Part shown: in pieces, positions 53,618-63,517 of the stretch | How positions within the stretch are numbered: the stretch's first letter is position 1 | How the letters are laid out: every line of letters begins with the position of its first letter | Assembly (NCBI RefSeq): GCF_000350485.1 | Contig: NZ_AORV01000043.1 | Span: forward strand, 36,418-100,417 | From: Ruminiclostridium cellobioparum subsp. termitidis CT1112 | GTDB taxonomy: Bacteria > Bacillota > Clostridia > Acetivibrionales > DSM-1351 | Length of the DNA: 64,000 nt | Reading direction: 5' to 3' | Made by a program: the position numbers and the translations under genes | The notes under the pieces: generated by a model | What the model was told of the DNA's origin: nothing | Databases searched by the model: none | What the model saw: only the letters and a program-made list of their open reading frames with translations

Positions 53618-54850
53618 TTATACTTTTTTCATTACCAGTGTCGCATTATGCCCTCCAAAGCCAAAGGAATTTGTCAGAGCATATGACATATTTGTTTCTT
53701 TTCCCTTGTTGGGCACACAATTCAGGTCGCACTCGGGATCAGGAGTTCTATAATTTATTGTCGGAGGCAGGAAACCTTCCTTTAATGCATGTGCGGTAAT
53801 AATGGTTTCAATGGCTCCCGCAGCTCCCAGGAGATGTCCGGTCATTGATTTGGTGGAACTTACAGGTAATATTTTTGCATACTCTCCAAAAACAGTTTTA
53901 ATTGCCTGCGTCTCGCTTTTATCATTTAGTTTGGTGGAAGTCCCGTGGGCATTTACATATCCGATGTCCGGGGCTGTTATTCCGGCATCTTCAACTGCAA
54001 GCTTCATGCATCTTACCGCGCCTTCCCCGCCTTCGGCCGGTGCAGTAATATGGTAGGCATCATTTGTACATCCGTATCCCACTATCTCGGCAATGATTCT
54101 TGCTCCGCGTTTTATTGCAGCTTCATACTCTTCAAGGATGAGCACACCTGCTCCCTCACCAATGATAAAACCGTCCCTGTCCATGTCAAAAGGTCTGCAG
54201 GCAGTTGAAGGATCACTGTTCGTCGTCATGGTTTTATTTGCACAAAAACCTGCAAGTGCCAGCCTTACTATAGGGGCTTCGGTGCCGCCTGCGATTATCA
54301 CATCTGCGTCATTCCTCTGAATTATTTTAAAAGCATCACCTATTGAGTTGACCGAAGAAGCGCAGGCTGTGACCACACATTCGTTGAAGCCCTTTGCCCC
54401 AAATCTGATAGCAATATTTGCAGCGGCAATGTTGGGAATCATCATTGGAACAAAAAATGGGCTGACTCTTCCGGGCCCCTTTTCCAACAGGATTTTATGC
54501 TGGTTTTCCAGTGTTTCCAGACCGCCTATTCCAGTTCCTATAATGACGCCCAGCCGGTCTTTATTCAAACCTTCCATATCCAATTTTGAGTCCTCTATGG
54601 CCATCTGGGCGGCAGCTACTGCAAACTGTGCAAAACGATCCATTCTTTTTATTTCCTTTTTATCAATAAATTCAGATGGATCAAAATTTTTAATCTCTGC
54701 ACCGACAATAGTAGGAAGATCCGAAACGTCAGCTCTTTCAATTTGGCTGATTCCTGATTTACCTCTTTTTATATTCTGCCAAAACTCCGCGCTACTGTTG
54801 CCAAGTGAGGAAATCACTCCGGTACCGGTAATAACAACACGTTTCTTCAT
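53618..54850 (-). CDS. fabF: 3-oxoacyl-ACP synthase II
   Basis: 410 residues, the elongating condensing enzyme of fatty-acid synthesis. [15 protein letters not shown] start, catalytic cysteine in [15 protein letters not shown], histidines in [11 protein letters not shown] and [14 protein letters not shown], and the [12 protein letters not shown] end. AGGAGG precedes ATG 54850. Alone here, outside any fab cluster, and divergent from the AraC gene. Confidence 0.95.
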   Translation of the reverse strand: MKKRVVITGTGVISSLGNSSAEFWQNIKRGKSGISQIERADVSDLPTIVGAEIKNFDPSEFIDKKEIKRMDRFAQFAVAAAQMAIEDSKLDMEGLNKDRLGVIIGTGIGGLETLENQHKILLEKGPGRVSPFFVPMMIPNIAAANIAIRFGAKGFNECVVTACASSVNSIGDAFKIIQRNDADVIIAGGTEAPIVRLALAGFCANKTMTTNSDPSTACRPFDMDRDGFIIGEGAGVLILEEYEAAIKRGARIIAEIVGYGCTNDAYHITAPAEGGEGAVRCMKLAVEDAGITAPDIGYVNAHGTSTKLNDKSETQAIKTVFGEYAKILPVSSTKSMTGHLLGAAGAIETIITAHALKEGFLPPTINYRTPDPECDLNCVPNKGKETNMSYALTNSFGFGGHNATLVMKKV

Positions 54851-54888
54851 AAAAAATACCTCCTCGTCCCATAAAATACTTCAAGTCT

Positions 54889-54909
54889 ACTCCCCTAAAA
54901 TGCGGGAGT
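54889..54909. promoter_or_regulatory. Hairpin in the fabF-araC divergent gap
   Basis: ACTCCC-(9)-GGGAGT stem-loop in the only 61-base gap between the divergent genes. It ends two bases before the GTG of the AraC gene and covers its GGGAG site, so it may limit that gene's translation or be an operator. Confidence 0.4.
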
Positions 54910-54911
54910 GA

Positions 54912-55904
54912 GTGAAAGCGGGAATGATTTACATTAATAAAGATAACATGTATAATTACTTAGAAATGAACAGATATTGCTTTTTTGATTTGAGGTATAA
55001 AATTGTGATAAATACCAAGGAAACCATCAGCACATGTATTGACTTTGTCGAGAAGAATATTTCAAACAGATTCACGCTGGATGATCTGGCTCTTTATACC
55101 GGCGTGTCGAAATATTACCTGCATAGAATTTTCAAGTCATTGACAGGGCAAGCCATCATGGATTATGTTCAATCAAGAAAACTCACCTCCAGCATAAATG
55201 AACTTGTCAATACAAATATGAGAATAATAGACATTGCCATGGAATATGGCTTTGATCATGAACAGTCATATATAAGGGCTTTCAGAAAGAAATTCGGATA
55301 TACTCCCTTAAAAGTGAAATCCGAGCAATTATCACTTCAAATCCAGGAAAAATTCAATATAAACGATATTATGTCGGTGCAGAATTCCGTTACCTTTAAA
55401 CCCTTCTACATTTTCAAACAGAAATTCAACCTCGTTGGGAAAAAGTATAAAATACAAAGCAGATCAGGTGATAATGCCGCTAACACCCATGGCAAAGAAT
55501 TTTTTTATAATCACAAAAACAGCATAGCAAACCCGGTCAATCCCGACATATATTTCGGGTATACCGACTGGAGCAATTATGAGGATGGATATGTAAGCTA
55601 TATTCCCTCGGTCCAGGTTCCTGATCTGGGGAATATTCCTGAAGGAATGACTGGCATATCCATTCCCGCTCATAAATATGTGGTTTTCCGCTTTGTCGGT
55701 TTTTTTCGCCCGGATGATATAAAGGGCAGACAGGTGGGAAGGGTGCTGGTGCATTTATACCGCAGATGGATCACAAACTCAGGTTTCAAATCGGCCGCAC
55801 CTTTCGAATTTGAATATATAGACACAAGCCTGTCAAATGATAACTATTGTGAATTGGATATTTATCAGCCAATAAAGGACCGGGAAAAAGTTTTTGATTC
55901 ATAA
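54912..55904 (+). CDS. AraC-family regulator with GyrI-like effector domain
   Basis: 330 residues. The AraC/XylS DNA-binding pair lies at about residues 35-140 (NRFTLDDLALYTGVSKYYLHR part, LTSSINELVNTNMRIIDIAMEYGF part, RAFRKKFGYTPLKVK). The C-terminal half (about 165-325) matches the GyrI-like small-molecule-binding domain, with a PAHKYVVFRFVG signature. Such proteins (Rob/BltR types) sense amphipathic drugs. GTG 54912 is the assumed start, with GGGAG upstream; a later ATG (54924) is possible. Target unknown. Confidence 0.85.
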   Translation: MKAGMIYINKDNMYNYLEMNRYCFFDLRYKIVINTKETISTCIDFVEKNISNRFTLDDLALYTGVSKYYLHRIFKSLTGQAIMDYVQSRKLTSSINELVNTNMRIIDIAMEYGFDHEQSYIRAFRKKFGYTPLKVKSEQLSLQIQEKFNINDIMSVQNSVTFKPFYIFKQKFNLVGKKYKIQSRSGDNAANTHGKEFFYNHKNSIANPVNPDIYFGYTDWSNYEDGYVSYIPSVQVPDLGNIPEGMTGISIPAHKYVVFRFVGFFRPDDIKGRQVGRVLVHLYRRWITNSGFKSAAPFEFEYIDTSLSNDNYCELDIYQPIKDREKVFDS

Positions 55905-55930
55905 ATATCTCAAGAAGTTACATGCGGCCC

Positions 55931-56440
55931 CTATATTTCTGCAAGAACAAGCCTGCCCTGCTTCCTTGTCTTATCCATATCAATTATCCTCTGATTGGCA
56001 GAACCTCTGAATTTGAGGAGAAGATCCTTACGGCCCAGTATAAACGGACCGTCCACCAGCAGATCGGTGTTTTCCAGAAGCCCGGCATATCCCTCTCTCT
56101 GCTCCGAGAGCTCAAGCAGCCGCTCATAGGTATACCCCGTGTAGGTTATTACAGTGAGGCCCAGTTTTTTGACTTCACCGGCAAGAGCCGAGCAGACTGA
56201 AGCCTGTTCGAAAGGATCTCCGCCGCTTAAGGTTATTCCGTCAAGAAGCGGGTTCTTTTTTATATCACTTAATATTTTTTCAATTTCGATCACTTCTCCG
56301 GCATCATAGGGATGGGTCTGGGGATTGTGGCAGCCCGGACAGTTGTGTGAACAGCCCTGGGTAAAAACCACCATACGGATGCCCGGCCCGTCGGCAATAG
56401 ATTCATTGATAATTCCGGCAATTCTCAGCTGTACACCCAT
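55931..56440 (-). CDS. nrdG: Anaerobic ribonucleotide reductase activating protein
   Basis: 169 residues from ATG 56440 (GGGAGG upstream). Radical SAM enzyme that installs the glycyl radical on NrdD. Cysteines C30, C34, C37 in QGCSHNCPGCHNP; LSGGDPFEQASV follows. Separated from nrdD by a tandem repeat array and a strong terminator, so it likely has its own promoter. Confidence 0.93.
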   Translation of the reverse strand: MGVQLRIAGIINESIADGPGIRMVVFTQGCSHNCPGCHNPQTHPYDAGEVIEIEKILSDIKKNPLLDGITLSGGDPFEQASVCSALAGEVKKLGLTVITYTGYTYERLLELSEQREGYAGLLENTDLLVDGPFILGRKDLLLKFRGSANQRIIDMDKTRKQGRLVLAEI

Positions 56441-56500
56441 ATATTCCTCCCATGCTGTACTTGCATTTGTTCCATACACATAAAACTTAAATAGCTCGCA

Positions 56501-56800
56501 CGTACGGTTGCACTAAAAAGCCGAATAGTTTAAGTACATCTATGCTGTACAATCTAAAAAATACAATTAAACTTTAAGTATATCTATACCGTACAATTGC
56601 ACTAAAAAAACTGAATAGTTTAAGTACATCTATACTGTACAATGCCTCTAAAAAAATACACCTAAACTTTAAGTATTTCGTACTGTACAATTGCACTAAA
56701 AAAACTGAATAGTTTGAGTACATCTATGCTGTACAATGCCTCTAAAAAATACAATTAAACTTTAAGTATATCTATACCGTACAATTGCACTAAAAAAACT
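56501..56800. repeat. Tandem repeat array between nrdG and nrdD
   Basis: Three near-identical units of 90-94 bases (starting at 56523, 56613 and 56707) with a partial unit at each end. Each unit has two related halves of about 45 bases containing AAGTACATCTATACTGTACA-like cores, i.e. GTACA-(7)-TGTAC dyads. No coding potential, no spacers of unique sequence. It lies in the nrdG upstream region, suggesting an array of binding sites or a structured untranslated region. Confidence 0.75.
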
Positions 56801-56832
56801 GAATAATGATACTTTCAGTATCATTATTCAGT
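56798..56832. terminator. Bidirectional terminator after nrdD
   Basis: A perfect 16-bp stem (ACTGAATAATGATACT / AGTATCATTATTCAGT, loop TTC or GAA) with TTTTT on the plus side and a run of seven T on the minus side. It ends the nrdD transcript 15 bases after the stop codon. Confidence 0.85.
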
Positions 56833-56846
56833 TTTTGACCCATATT

Positions 56847-59156
56847 TTACATGTGCTTTACTCTGTCCCTTACCTCTGCCTGCTTCGCGTCGTTGAAGCG
56901 TTCAAGCGTTCCCACCAAATAGCCTGTAATACGTCTGATTCTTTCAAATTTTCTGTCGCCTTCTTCTCTGCCGCAGCTTGGGCAGGTGTCTCCGATTATT
57001 CCGGTATAGCCGCAGGCAGGATCTCGGTCCACAGGATGGTTAATTGAGCCGTAACCTATTCCCGACTCCTTCATTGCCCTGATGATCTTTTCAAAGGCGT
57101 CCAGATTGTTCAAGGGGTCACCGTCTACTTCAACATACGTAATATGGCCTGCATTGGTCATTTCATGATACGGCGCCTCGATTTTTATTTTGTCGATGGC
57201 ATTTATCTTATGATATACAGGAACGTGGAAGCTGTTTGTGTAATACTCCCTGTCGGTAACTCCTTCAATAACTCCAAAGAGCTTTTTATCATATTTTATA
57301 AATCTGCCGCAGGTGCCCTCGGCAGGAGTTGCTATCACACTGAAGTTCATTTTGTACTTCTGGCTGGCCTCGTCCATCCTCTTTCTCATATAGCCGATGA
57401 TTTCCAGGCCAAGATTCTGGGACTGTTCGGACTCACCATGGTGCTTTCCCGTAAGGGCTTTCAAGCACTCGGCCAGACCTATGAAGCCGATTGTCAGTGT
57501 GCCATGCTTCAGCACTTCTCCGACTTCATCCTCCCAGTCCAGTTTGTCTGAATCCAGCCATACCCCCTGCCCCATAAGAAATGGAAAGTTTTTAACCCTT
57601 TTTTCGGCCTGTATCAAATATCTCTCATAGAGCTGGTCAATAACCAGGTCTATTTTCTTGTCCAATTCATCAAAGAACATATTGAGGTTTTTATTGCTTT
57701 TCAAAGCAATCCTTGGCAGGTTGATTGTAGTAAAGCTCAGATTTCCCCGGCCGAAAATAGTCTCCCTGGACGGATCATAAGTGTTGGCTATTACTCTTGT
57801 TCTGCAGCCCATATATGCAATCTCGGTGTCAGGATTCCCTTCCTTGTAGTACTTAAGGTTATAGGGGGCATCAATAAATGAAAAATTCGGGAAAAGTCTT
57901 TTGGCGCTTACACGGCAGGCCAGCTTGAACAGATCGTAGTTGGTATCTCCCTGCTTGTAATTTACCCCGTCTTTCACCTTGAAAATATGTATCGGGAATA
58001 TAGGTGTCTCACCATTTCCCAGACCTGCTTCGGTAGCGAGCAAAAGGTTCTTTATAACCATTCTTCCTTCGGGTGAAGTATCGGTACCGTAATTAATCGA
58101 ACTGAACGGCGTCTGCGCCCCCGCACGGCTGTGCATTGTATTCAGATTGTGTACAAAGGCCTCCATTGCCTGGAAGGTTATCCTGTCGGTCTCGCTTTCG
58201 GTTTTCTTAACCGCAAAAGCCTGAGCCTTATCCAGAACCGCTTCATCCTTTACATATTCAAGAAGGTACTTCCTCTCTGCCTTTATATAGGCTTCCATCC
58301 TGTTCAGCAAAGGCTTTAAATTATGTTCCTTGTTTACCAGTTCGCTCACTGAATTAATTTCAGTCTCCAGATCCCTGTCCATTAAGAGCTCAAGTGACTT
58401 TCTAAGGTTTTGCCTGTAGCCTCTTTCAAAGGTCTTGGCAACTCCGAGCGCCATTCCGTAGTCAAAGTTTGGAATACTCTGCCCGCCGTGCTGATCGTTC
58501 TGGTTTGATTGAATGGCGATACATGCAAGGGCGGAATAGCTGTTTATATCATTTGGTTCCCTCAGATAGCCGTGTCCGGTGCAGAACCCTCCCTTGAACA
58601 GCTTGACAATATCGATCTGGCAGCAGGTGGTTGTCAGTGTAAGAAAGTCCAGATCATGGATATGTATATCTCCTTCGTTATGAGCCTTTGCATGTTCAGG
58701 TTTCAAAACATACATTTCATAAAACTGTTTTGCACCTTCCGAACCATATTTCAGCATGGTGCCCATAGCAGTGTCACTGTCTATATTGGCATTTTCCCTC
58801 TTCAAATCGTTATCTTTGGCATCTTTAAAGGTAAGTTCCTCATATACCTTCATCAGGCGCGTATTCATCTCTCTGACTTTTGTCCGCTCAGCCCTGTATA
58901 ATATAAATTCCTTGGCAGTCCTGGCATGTCCGGTTTCAATCAAGACCTTCTCAACTGCGTCCTGGATTTCCTCAACATTCGGTACTCTCTTGTCCATTGA
59001 TTCCTCAATGTAGGCTACAATCCTTTCGGCCAGCTCCACGGCGGTTTTATAATCCTTTCCTCCTGTTGCGCTTGCCGCTTTAAACACTGCACTGGCTATC
59101 TTTTCAATGTTAAAAGGTACTTCTCTCCCATCACGTTTCCTGATTTTGGTAATCAT
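56847..59156 (-). CDS. nrdD: Anaerobic (class III) ribonucleoside-triphosphate reductase
   Basis: 769 residues. N-terminal ATP-cone (TKIRKRDGREVPFNIEKIA), large catalytic core (DIHIHDLDFLTLTTTCCQ segment in part), zinc site CGYTG plus CPSCG, and the glycyl radical G745 in RRITGYLVGT. Reduces ribonucleotides in the absence of oxygen, usually with formate or thioredoxin as donor. Controlled by NrdR (boxes at 59398-59443). Confidence 0.96.
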   Translation of the reverse strand: MITKIRKRDGREVPFNIEKIASAVFKAASATGGKDYKTAVELAERIVAYIEESMDKRVPNVEEIQDAVEKVLIETGHARTAKEFILYRAERTKVREMNTRLMKVYEELTFKDAKDNDLKRENANIDSDTAMGTMLKYGSEGAKQFYEMYVLKPEHAKAHNEGDIHIHDLDFLTLTTTCCQIDIVKLFKGGFCTGHGYLREPNDINSYSALACIAIQSNQNDQHGGQSIPNFDYGMALGVAKTFERGYRQNLRKSLELLMDRDLETEINSVSELVNKEHNLKPLLNRMEAYIKAERKYLLEYVKDEAVLDKAQAFAVKKTESETDRITFQAMEAFVHNLNTMHSRAGAQTPFSSINYGTDTSPEGRMVIKNLLLATEAGLGNGETPIFPIHIFKVKDGVNYKQGDTNYDLFKLACRVSAKRLFPNFSFIDAPYNLKYYKEGNPDTEIAYMGCRTRVIANTYDPSRETIFGRGNLSFTTINLPRIALKSNKNLNMFFDELDKKIDLVIDQLYERYLIQAEKRVKNFPFLMGQGVWLDSDKLDWEDEVGEVLKHGTLTIGFIGLAECLKALTGKHHGESEQSQNLGLEIIGYMRKRMDEASQKYKMNFSVIATPAEGTCGRFIKYDKKLFGVIEGVTDREYYTNSFHVPVYHKINAIDKIKIEAPYHEMTNAGHITYVEVDGDPLNNLDAFEKIIRAMKESGIGYGSINHPVDRDPACGYTGIIGDTCPSCGREEGDRKFERIRRITGYLVGTLERFNDAKQAEVRDRVKHM

Positions 59157-59397
59157 TTGTAACTTGCCACCCCTCTAAATATTTTACACAGCATTTCATC
59201 AAAACAGCACAATAAATATGAGCAATGCTTATTGCTCAACAGTGAACACGTTTATGTCTTTTTCTCAATATTTAGTTTGACCAAACGCTCTAACCGGAAT
59301 GTGCCGGCTTTATATAAAATTTACAAAATATTATTTGAAACTGTTTGAATTGTAGAATTATGTAGTATTGTGTTATAAAAATTTTCCTTTTTTTAAT

Positions 59398-59445
59398 GCC
59401 ATATATTGTGTATTAATACTATCACCAAGCAACATATTGTGTCAA
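59398..59445 (-). promoter_or_regulatory. nrdD promoter with two NrdR boxes
   Basis: Minus strand TTGACA (59440-59445) and a -10 TAGTAT at 59416-59421 (18 bases). Two NrdR-like boxes, 59398-59413 (ATACACAATATATGGC) and 59428-59443 (GACACAATATGTTGCT), resemble the consensus ACACWATATATWGTGT. Their ATATTGTGT cores (plus strand) are exactly 31 bases apart, the three-turn spacing known for NrdR box pairs. A third partial match at 59364-59373 is off phase. Confidence 0.7.
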
Positions 59446-59611
59446 CATGAAATTAAATTAGTATTACTAGTTTTTTCCCAATTTTTCTTTATAATATTTA
59501 CTTTTTTGCCATTTCTCTATTTTTTGAGAAAAATTATATCGAATATTAAATTAATAAATACTAATAATATATATGAAATACTATTTTCCTTACAGAAAAG
59601 GAGTGATATCA

Positions 59612-59785
59612 ATGAATCCGTTTAAATCACACAACAATCACAATATAGAGTGCAGCATATATACCTGTGCAAATCATAGTAAAAATGACGGGTATTGTGC
59701 ATTAAACAAAATCAAGGTAGGTACTCATGAAGATAATCCTACAGAGATTGAGTGTACCGACTGTCAATCTTTCGAAAGGAAATAG
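59612..59785 (+). CDS. DUF1540 cysteine-rich small protein
   Basis: 57 residues from ATG 59612 (AAAAGGAG upstream). Six cysteines in the DUF1540 pattern: ECSIYTCANH at the start, YCALNKIKVGT in the middle, and ECTDCQSF at the end. Likely a small zinc or metal-binding protein, function unknown. Followed by its own terminator. Confidence 0.88.
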   Translation: MNPFKSHNNHNIECSIYTCANHSKNDGYCALNKIKVGTHEDNPTEIECTDCQSFERK

Positions 59786-59822
59786 TACCTTACCCAAGCA
59801 AATACAGTGTCCGCCAAGGGCA

Positions 59823-59863
59823 CAATAAAGCCAGGGCATGATCGTCCTGGCCACTTTTTATTG
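59823..59863 (+). terminator. Terminator of the DUF1540 gene
   Basis: GCCAGG-(10)-CCTGGC stem extended by CAATAAA / TTTATTG, with CACTTTTTATT after it, about 40 bases past the stop codon. Confidence 0.75.
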
Positions 59864-59992
59864 TCCGGGTTTAATTCACTTTCAGATAAATTCTATTAGA
59901 ATCAACTGGTGCAATGTGCAATCCGTTGAGTTAATTACTCTTTTGTGCCAATTAAATCTTGCTTTGCTTTACAGACAGATTTATTTTGAATA

Positions 59993-60235
59993 AACTTGTA
60001 ACGTGAGGACAACTTCATAAAATAAGATGCACGGTTAAAAACAATTACGATGAATTGTCGACGAAGGTAAAGCGGTTTTGCCGGCAAAGCAGCAGGACGC
60101 TGCTTTGAGCTTCAAATCGAGACAGGATGTCGAGTTTGAGCGACGGCAAAATCGCTTTATAATGAGACGATACAATTTTCGTAATTGTTTTGGGTGCACC
60201 CTTATTTTATGAAGTTAGTACGGAAGTTACAGTTG
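59993..60235. repeat. Long near-perfect palindromic element (about 240 bp)
   Basis: The left arm from AACTTCATAAAATAAG (60011) and the right arm ending CTTATTTTATGAAGTT (60216) match inverted over some 75 bases each, including ACAATTACGA and AAAGCGRTTTTGCCG; weaker matching extends outwards to about 59993 and 60235. The centre holds a perfect CAAAGCAGC / GCTGCTTTG hairpin. Non-coding. It fits a foldback (MITE-like) element; no clear target duplication. Bases 59864-59992 hold nothing recognisable. Confidence 0.65.
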
Positions 60236-60305
60236 ATATAATAAATTACACAGTAAAGCAAGCCCAAATTAATAAGCACAACGAATTAATTTATGTTTTT
60301 AATCC

Positions 60306-60527
60306 TTATAAATCCATGCTGTTTAATAACTTCTTCAGCTCAATGAGTTCTTCCCTGGAAAGTGTCACACCCTTACCCATTTTCTCATGATCCGGCGACC
60401 AATCACGTATGTCGTATTTTGGCGCCCTGTCATTCCAGCTGATAAGGTTCAATTCCTTATACCAGCCCTTATTTGACTCCGCTAAAACTCCAATAGTTTC
60501 CGTTATTTCATATTTTATATCAGCCAT
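60306..60527 (-). CDS. ydbC: PC4/YdbC-type ssDNA-binding protein
   Basis: 73 residues from ATG 60527 (GGAGG upstream). The PC4-like YdbC family shows KGWYKELNLISWNDRAPKYD and IRDWSPDHEKMGKGVTLS, nearly invariant in Firmicutes. Members bind single-stranded DNA or RNA as dimers with loose sequence preference. The gene follows the ROK kinase by 62 bases. Confidence 0.9.
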   Translation of the reverse strand: MADIKYEITETIGVLAESNKGWYKELNLISWNDRAPKYDIRDWSPDHEKMGKGVTLSREELIELKKLLNSMDL

Positions 60528-60589
60528 AGCCTGCCTCCAATCCTGCGTATTAAACGCATATAAATAAACCGGCACAAATAAAACATTTT

Positions 60590-61570
60590 TTATATCAGAT
60601 CTGATAATTTTTCATCCTTAAAGGCGCCCAGCATGGCTGCTCCAACTATTATACCGGCATTTCCCATCTCGGCCATTTTAAATTCCGGTATATGTAATTC
60701 CTTACAGTAGATTTTTTCCCTCAAAAGATCCACAAGCGGATAAACAAGGCTGTTTCCCAGCTTGCTGATAGGTCCGGCGAGTATGACAACTTCCGGCATT
60801 AAAATATTTACAATATTTGCAAGGCCCTCTGCAAAATAAATAACATATTCCCGGCATACCTGCTTGGCCATTTCGTCACCTGCTTTGGCAGCTTCGAATA
60901 TGGTAAGCTCGGTTATCTGGTTGTTGCAGCAGTTCGAAGCGATATTTGCAAGTATTGAATCCGGATATTTTTCAATTAACTGTTTTGTCTGGTTGATCAA
61001 TGCCGATGCAGAAGCATACTGCTCCCAGCAGCCTTTCCTTCCGCAAATACACGGTCTGCCGTTAAAATCTATCACCATATGGCCAAACTCTGTCCCTCCA
61101 AAATTCAGCCCATTGTAAATACAGCCCTCCAGAATGATACCTCCGCCAATACCGACTCCTACCTTGACAGTGAGAGAATTGCCGGTACCGTATGCAGCTC
61201 CCAGCAAATATTCGGCGATTGCAACACAGTTTGCGTCGTTTTCAACGTAGACAGGAACATTAAAATATTTTTGAATCTCTGCTCTCACATTAGCGTTACT
61301 AAGATTCATCGTATAATTTTTTAGTACTATCCCATTAAAATTGTCAGTTATCCCGGGACAGCCGACACCTATATACCTGACATTTTTAATCTCAAGATCT
61401 TCATCACTGAGAATTTTTGAGACCAATGCGCACATATCCCTTATGATCTCTTCAAATTCCCGGTCCTTGTTGGTGGGAATAGTGTCACGACGCAATAATT
61501 TACCATTCTTGTCCAGGATTCCGGCCACTATGTTTTTTACACCCAGCTCAATTCCAATACTATATTTCAT
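60590..61570 (-). CDS. ROK-family sugar kinase (glucokinase-like)
   Basis: 326 residues, ROK fold with phosphate loop YSIGIELGVKNIVAGIL (note the divergent ELGVKN in place of DIGGTK), the ENDANCVAIAEYLLGAAYG catalytic block, GTEFGHMVID and the zinc motif CICGRKGCWEQ. No helix-turn-helix, so an enzyme rather than a repressor. The glucokinase role is likely but not certain given the altered N-terminal loop. Confidence 0.85.
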   Translation of the reverse strand: MKYSIGIELGVKNIVAGILDKNGKLLRRDTIPTNKDREFEEIIRDMCALVSKILSDEDLEIKNVRYIGVGCPGITDNFNGIVLKNYTMNLSNANVRAEIQKYFNVPVYVENDANCVAIAEYLLGAAYGTGNSLTVKVGVGIGGGIILEGCIYNGLNFGGTEFGHMVIDFNGRPCICGRKGCWEQYASASALINQTKQLIEKYPDSILANIASNCCNNQITELTIFEAAKAGDEMAKQVCREYVIYFAEGLANIVNILMPEVVILAGPISKLGNSLVYPLVDLLREKIYCKELHIPEFKMAEMGNAGIIVGAAMLGAFKDEKLSDLI

Positions 61571-61648
61571 AATTTAAACGCCTCGACTTTAAATAATTTA
61601 TTACTTAATTATATATTAATGCATAATGCACAATAGAATAAATAGTGT

Positions 61649-63517
61649 TTAATCATATTTCGGATTATTCAATACAAAATCATCGTCACGCAGCTGCAGC
61701 GGCATGACAGATACTACTATATGCTTATGCTTGAGCAGCTCTCTTTCAATATAATACCTTGTATTGTTGTGAAGGATCTTATGCCACCATTTCTTTACTG
61801 CAAATTGGGGAAGGATCACTGTAATCATGTCCCCGTTCTGATAATCATACTCGGCCGATTCAATGAACTTCAGCAAAGGATCTACAACCCTTCTGAAAGG
61901 CGAGTATTTTGTGATTAACGGAATATCTATATTCAGAGCATCATACTTTTCCTTTATCTTTTTTGCACTTTCATCATCAATTGCCACACTGAAGGCTACA
62001 ACATTTTCAGATATGGTTCTGGCATACCGCAGTGCTCTCAAGCTGGATCTGTTGATACTCTCAATGGGCACTATGACCCGGTTTGTATACACTGCCTTAT
62101 TTATATCGAATTCGGCGATTTCTTCAGGCTTTAACCTGAGCTGTCTCATAACCGCATTGTAATGCTTCTTTACCTTGAAAACCATGAAGATCAACACAGG
62201 AATCAATATGACTACAAGCCATGCTCCTTCTTCAAATTTGGTAAATGCGATTATAACGACAACTATTGCGGTGACAACCGCACCAATGCCATTGATAACA
62301 GCCTTGTACTTCCAGCCTTTTTCCTGGCTGTTTTTCCACTTTACAAACATCCCTGTCTGGGCAAGTGTAAATGAAATAAAAACACCTATGGCATACAGCC
62401 CCAGCAGACTGGTTACCTTTGCCTTGAATATAATCATCAGTATTGAGGCAACTATGGACAATAGGATTATGCCATTGTCATAGCTGAGTCTGTCCCCTCT
62501 CATACTGAGCTGACGCGGAGCATAGCCTTCCTTTGCCATGAGCGATATGAGCATGGGGAACCCCGAATATGCAGTATTTGCTGCCATTACCAGGATTATG
62601 AAAGTTGTAGCTGTTATATAGTAAAACATAAAGCCATGTCCGAAGATTTCTTCGGCTATGAGCACAAGCATGGCGTTGCCCTGCGGATTAACCTTGTATA
62701 AATTTGCCAGTACCGAGCTTCCTCCGAATAAAATGAGTATTATCATCGATAATAGAAACAGAACTCTTTTTGCATATTTTTTACTTGGATTTTTAAAATT
62801 CGGAACGGCATTACTGACTGCTTCGACACCTGTAAGAGCAGTACAGCCATTTGAGAAAGCCCTTAGTATGAGGATTATCGATAAAGGCTCTACGACAGCT
62901 GGCATATTTTTCGGCGGCGGCGGCACATACCCTCTTTTTATATTAATAATTCCCCATACGATCATTATGACAATGCCAAAAATGAACAAATAAGCAGGTA
63001 TTCCAAATATTCTCGAAGATTCTCTTATTCCCCTCAAGTTGCCTATCATGAGCAAAACCACCAGGGCACATGCAATCAATACCGAATAAGGCTTGAACTC
63101 TTTAAAGGCCGTTGTAAACTGTTCAACACCCGAGGATATACTAACGGCAACCGTAAGTATATAATCCACAGCCAGAGCAGCTCCTGCCGTAACACCCGCA
63201 TGTATTCCCAAATTCTCCTTCGCTACTACAAAAGCACCGCCTCCATTTGGATAACTGTCTATTATCTGTCTGTACGACAACATCAGGAGCATAAGCAGAC
63301 AGATAATTGAAACCGAAATGAACGACATCTGTCTGTATGCACCCAGGCCGATAACAGGTATCAATACCATCAGCACTTCCTGTCCTGCGTATGCAACAGA
63401 GGATATAGCATCACTCGATAAAATAGGCAATCCCCACAGGACGCCCATTTTCTGATCATTAAGAGCTTCATTCTTCAAAGGTCTGCCTACTAAAACTCTT
63501 CTTATTTTCTTATACAT
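61649..63517 (-). CDS. kimA: KimA/YdaO-like APC-family potassium permease
   Basis: 622 residues: about 12 membrane segments in 1-440 (GLPILSSDAISSVAYAGQE, DSYPNGGGAFVVAKENLG) and a cytoplasmic C-terminal region (about 450-622) with a universal-stress-like fold (NRSSLRALRYARTISENVVA). That layout is KimA, a high-affinity potassium importer inhibited by c-di-AMP in Bacillus. Unlike many relatives, no c-di-AMP riboswitch is seen upstream. An amino-acid permease remains an alternative. Confidence 0.82.
   Translation of the reverse strand: MYKKIRRVLVGRPLKNEALNDQKMGVLWGLPILSSDAISSVAYAGQEVLMVLIPVIGLGAYRQMSFISVSIICLLMLLMLSYRQIIDSYPNGGGAFVVAKENLGIHAGVTAGAALAVDYILTVAVSISSGVEQFTTAFKEFKPYSVLIACALVVLLMIGNLRGIRESSRIFGIPAYLFIFGIVIMIVWGIINIKRGYVPPPPKNMPAVVEPLSIILILRAFSNGCTALTGVEAVSNAVPNFKNPSKKYAKRVLFLLSMIILILFGGSSVLANLYKVNPQGNAMLVLIAEEIFGHGFMFYYITATTFIILVMAANTAYSGFPMLISLMAKEGYAPRQLSMRGDRLSYDNGIILLSIVASILMIIFKAKVTSLLGLYAIGVFISFTLAQTGMFVKWKNSQEKGWKYKAVINGIGAVVTAIVVVIIAFTKFEEGAWLVVILIPVLIFMVFKVKKHYNAVMRQLRLKPEEIAEFDINKAVYTNRVIVPIESINRSSLRALRYARTISENVVAFSVAIDDESAKKIKEKYDALNIDIPLITKYSPFRRVVDPLLKFIESAEYDYQNGDMITVILPQFAVKKWWHKILHNNTRYYIERELLKHKHIVVSVMPLQLRDDDFVLNNPKYD

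Noticed and set aside
56501..56800. CRISPR array
   Set aside because: Units follow each other without unique spacers, are longer than CRISPR repeats, and no cas genes are near.
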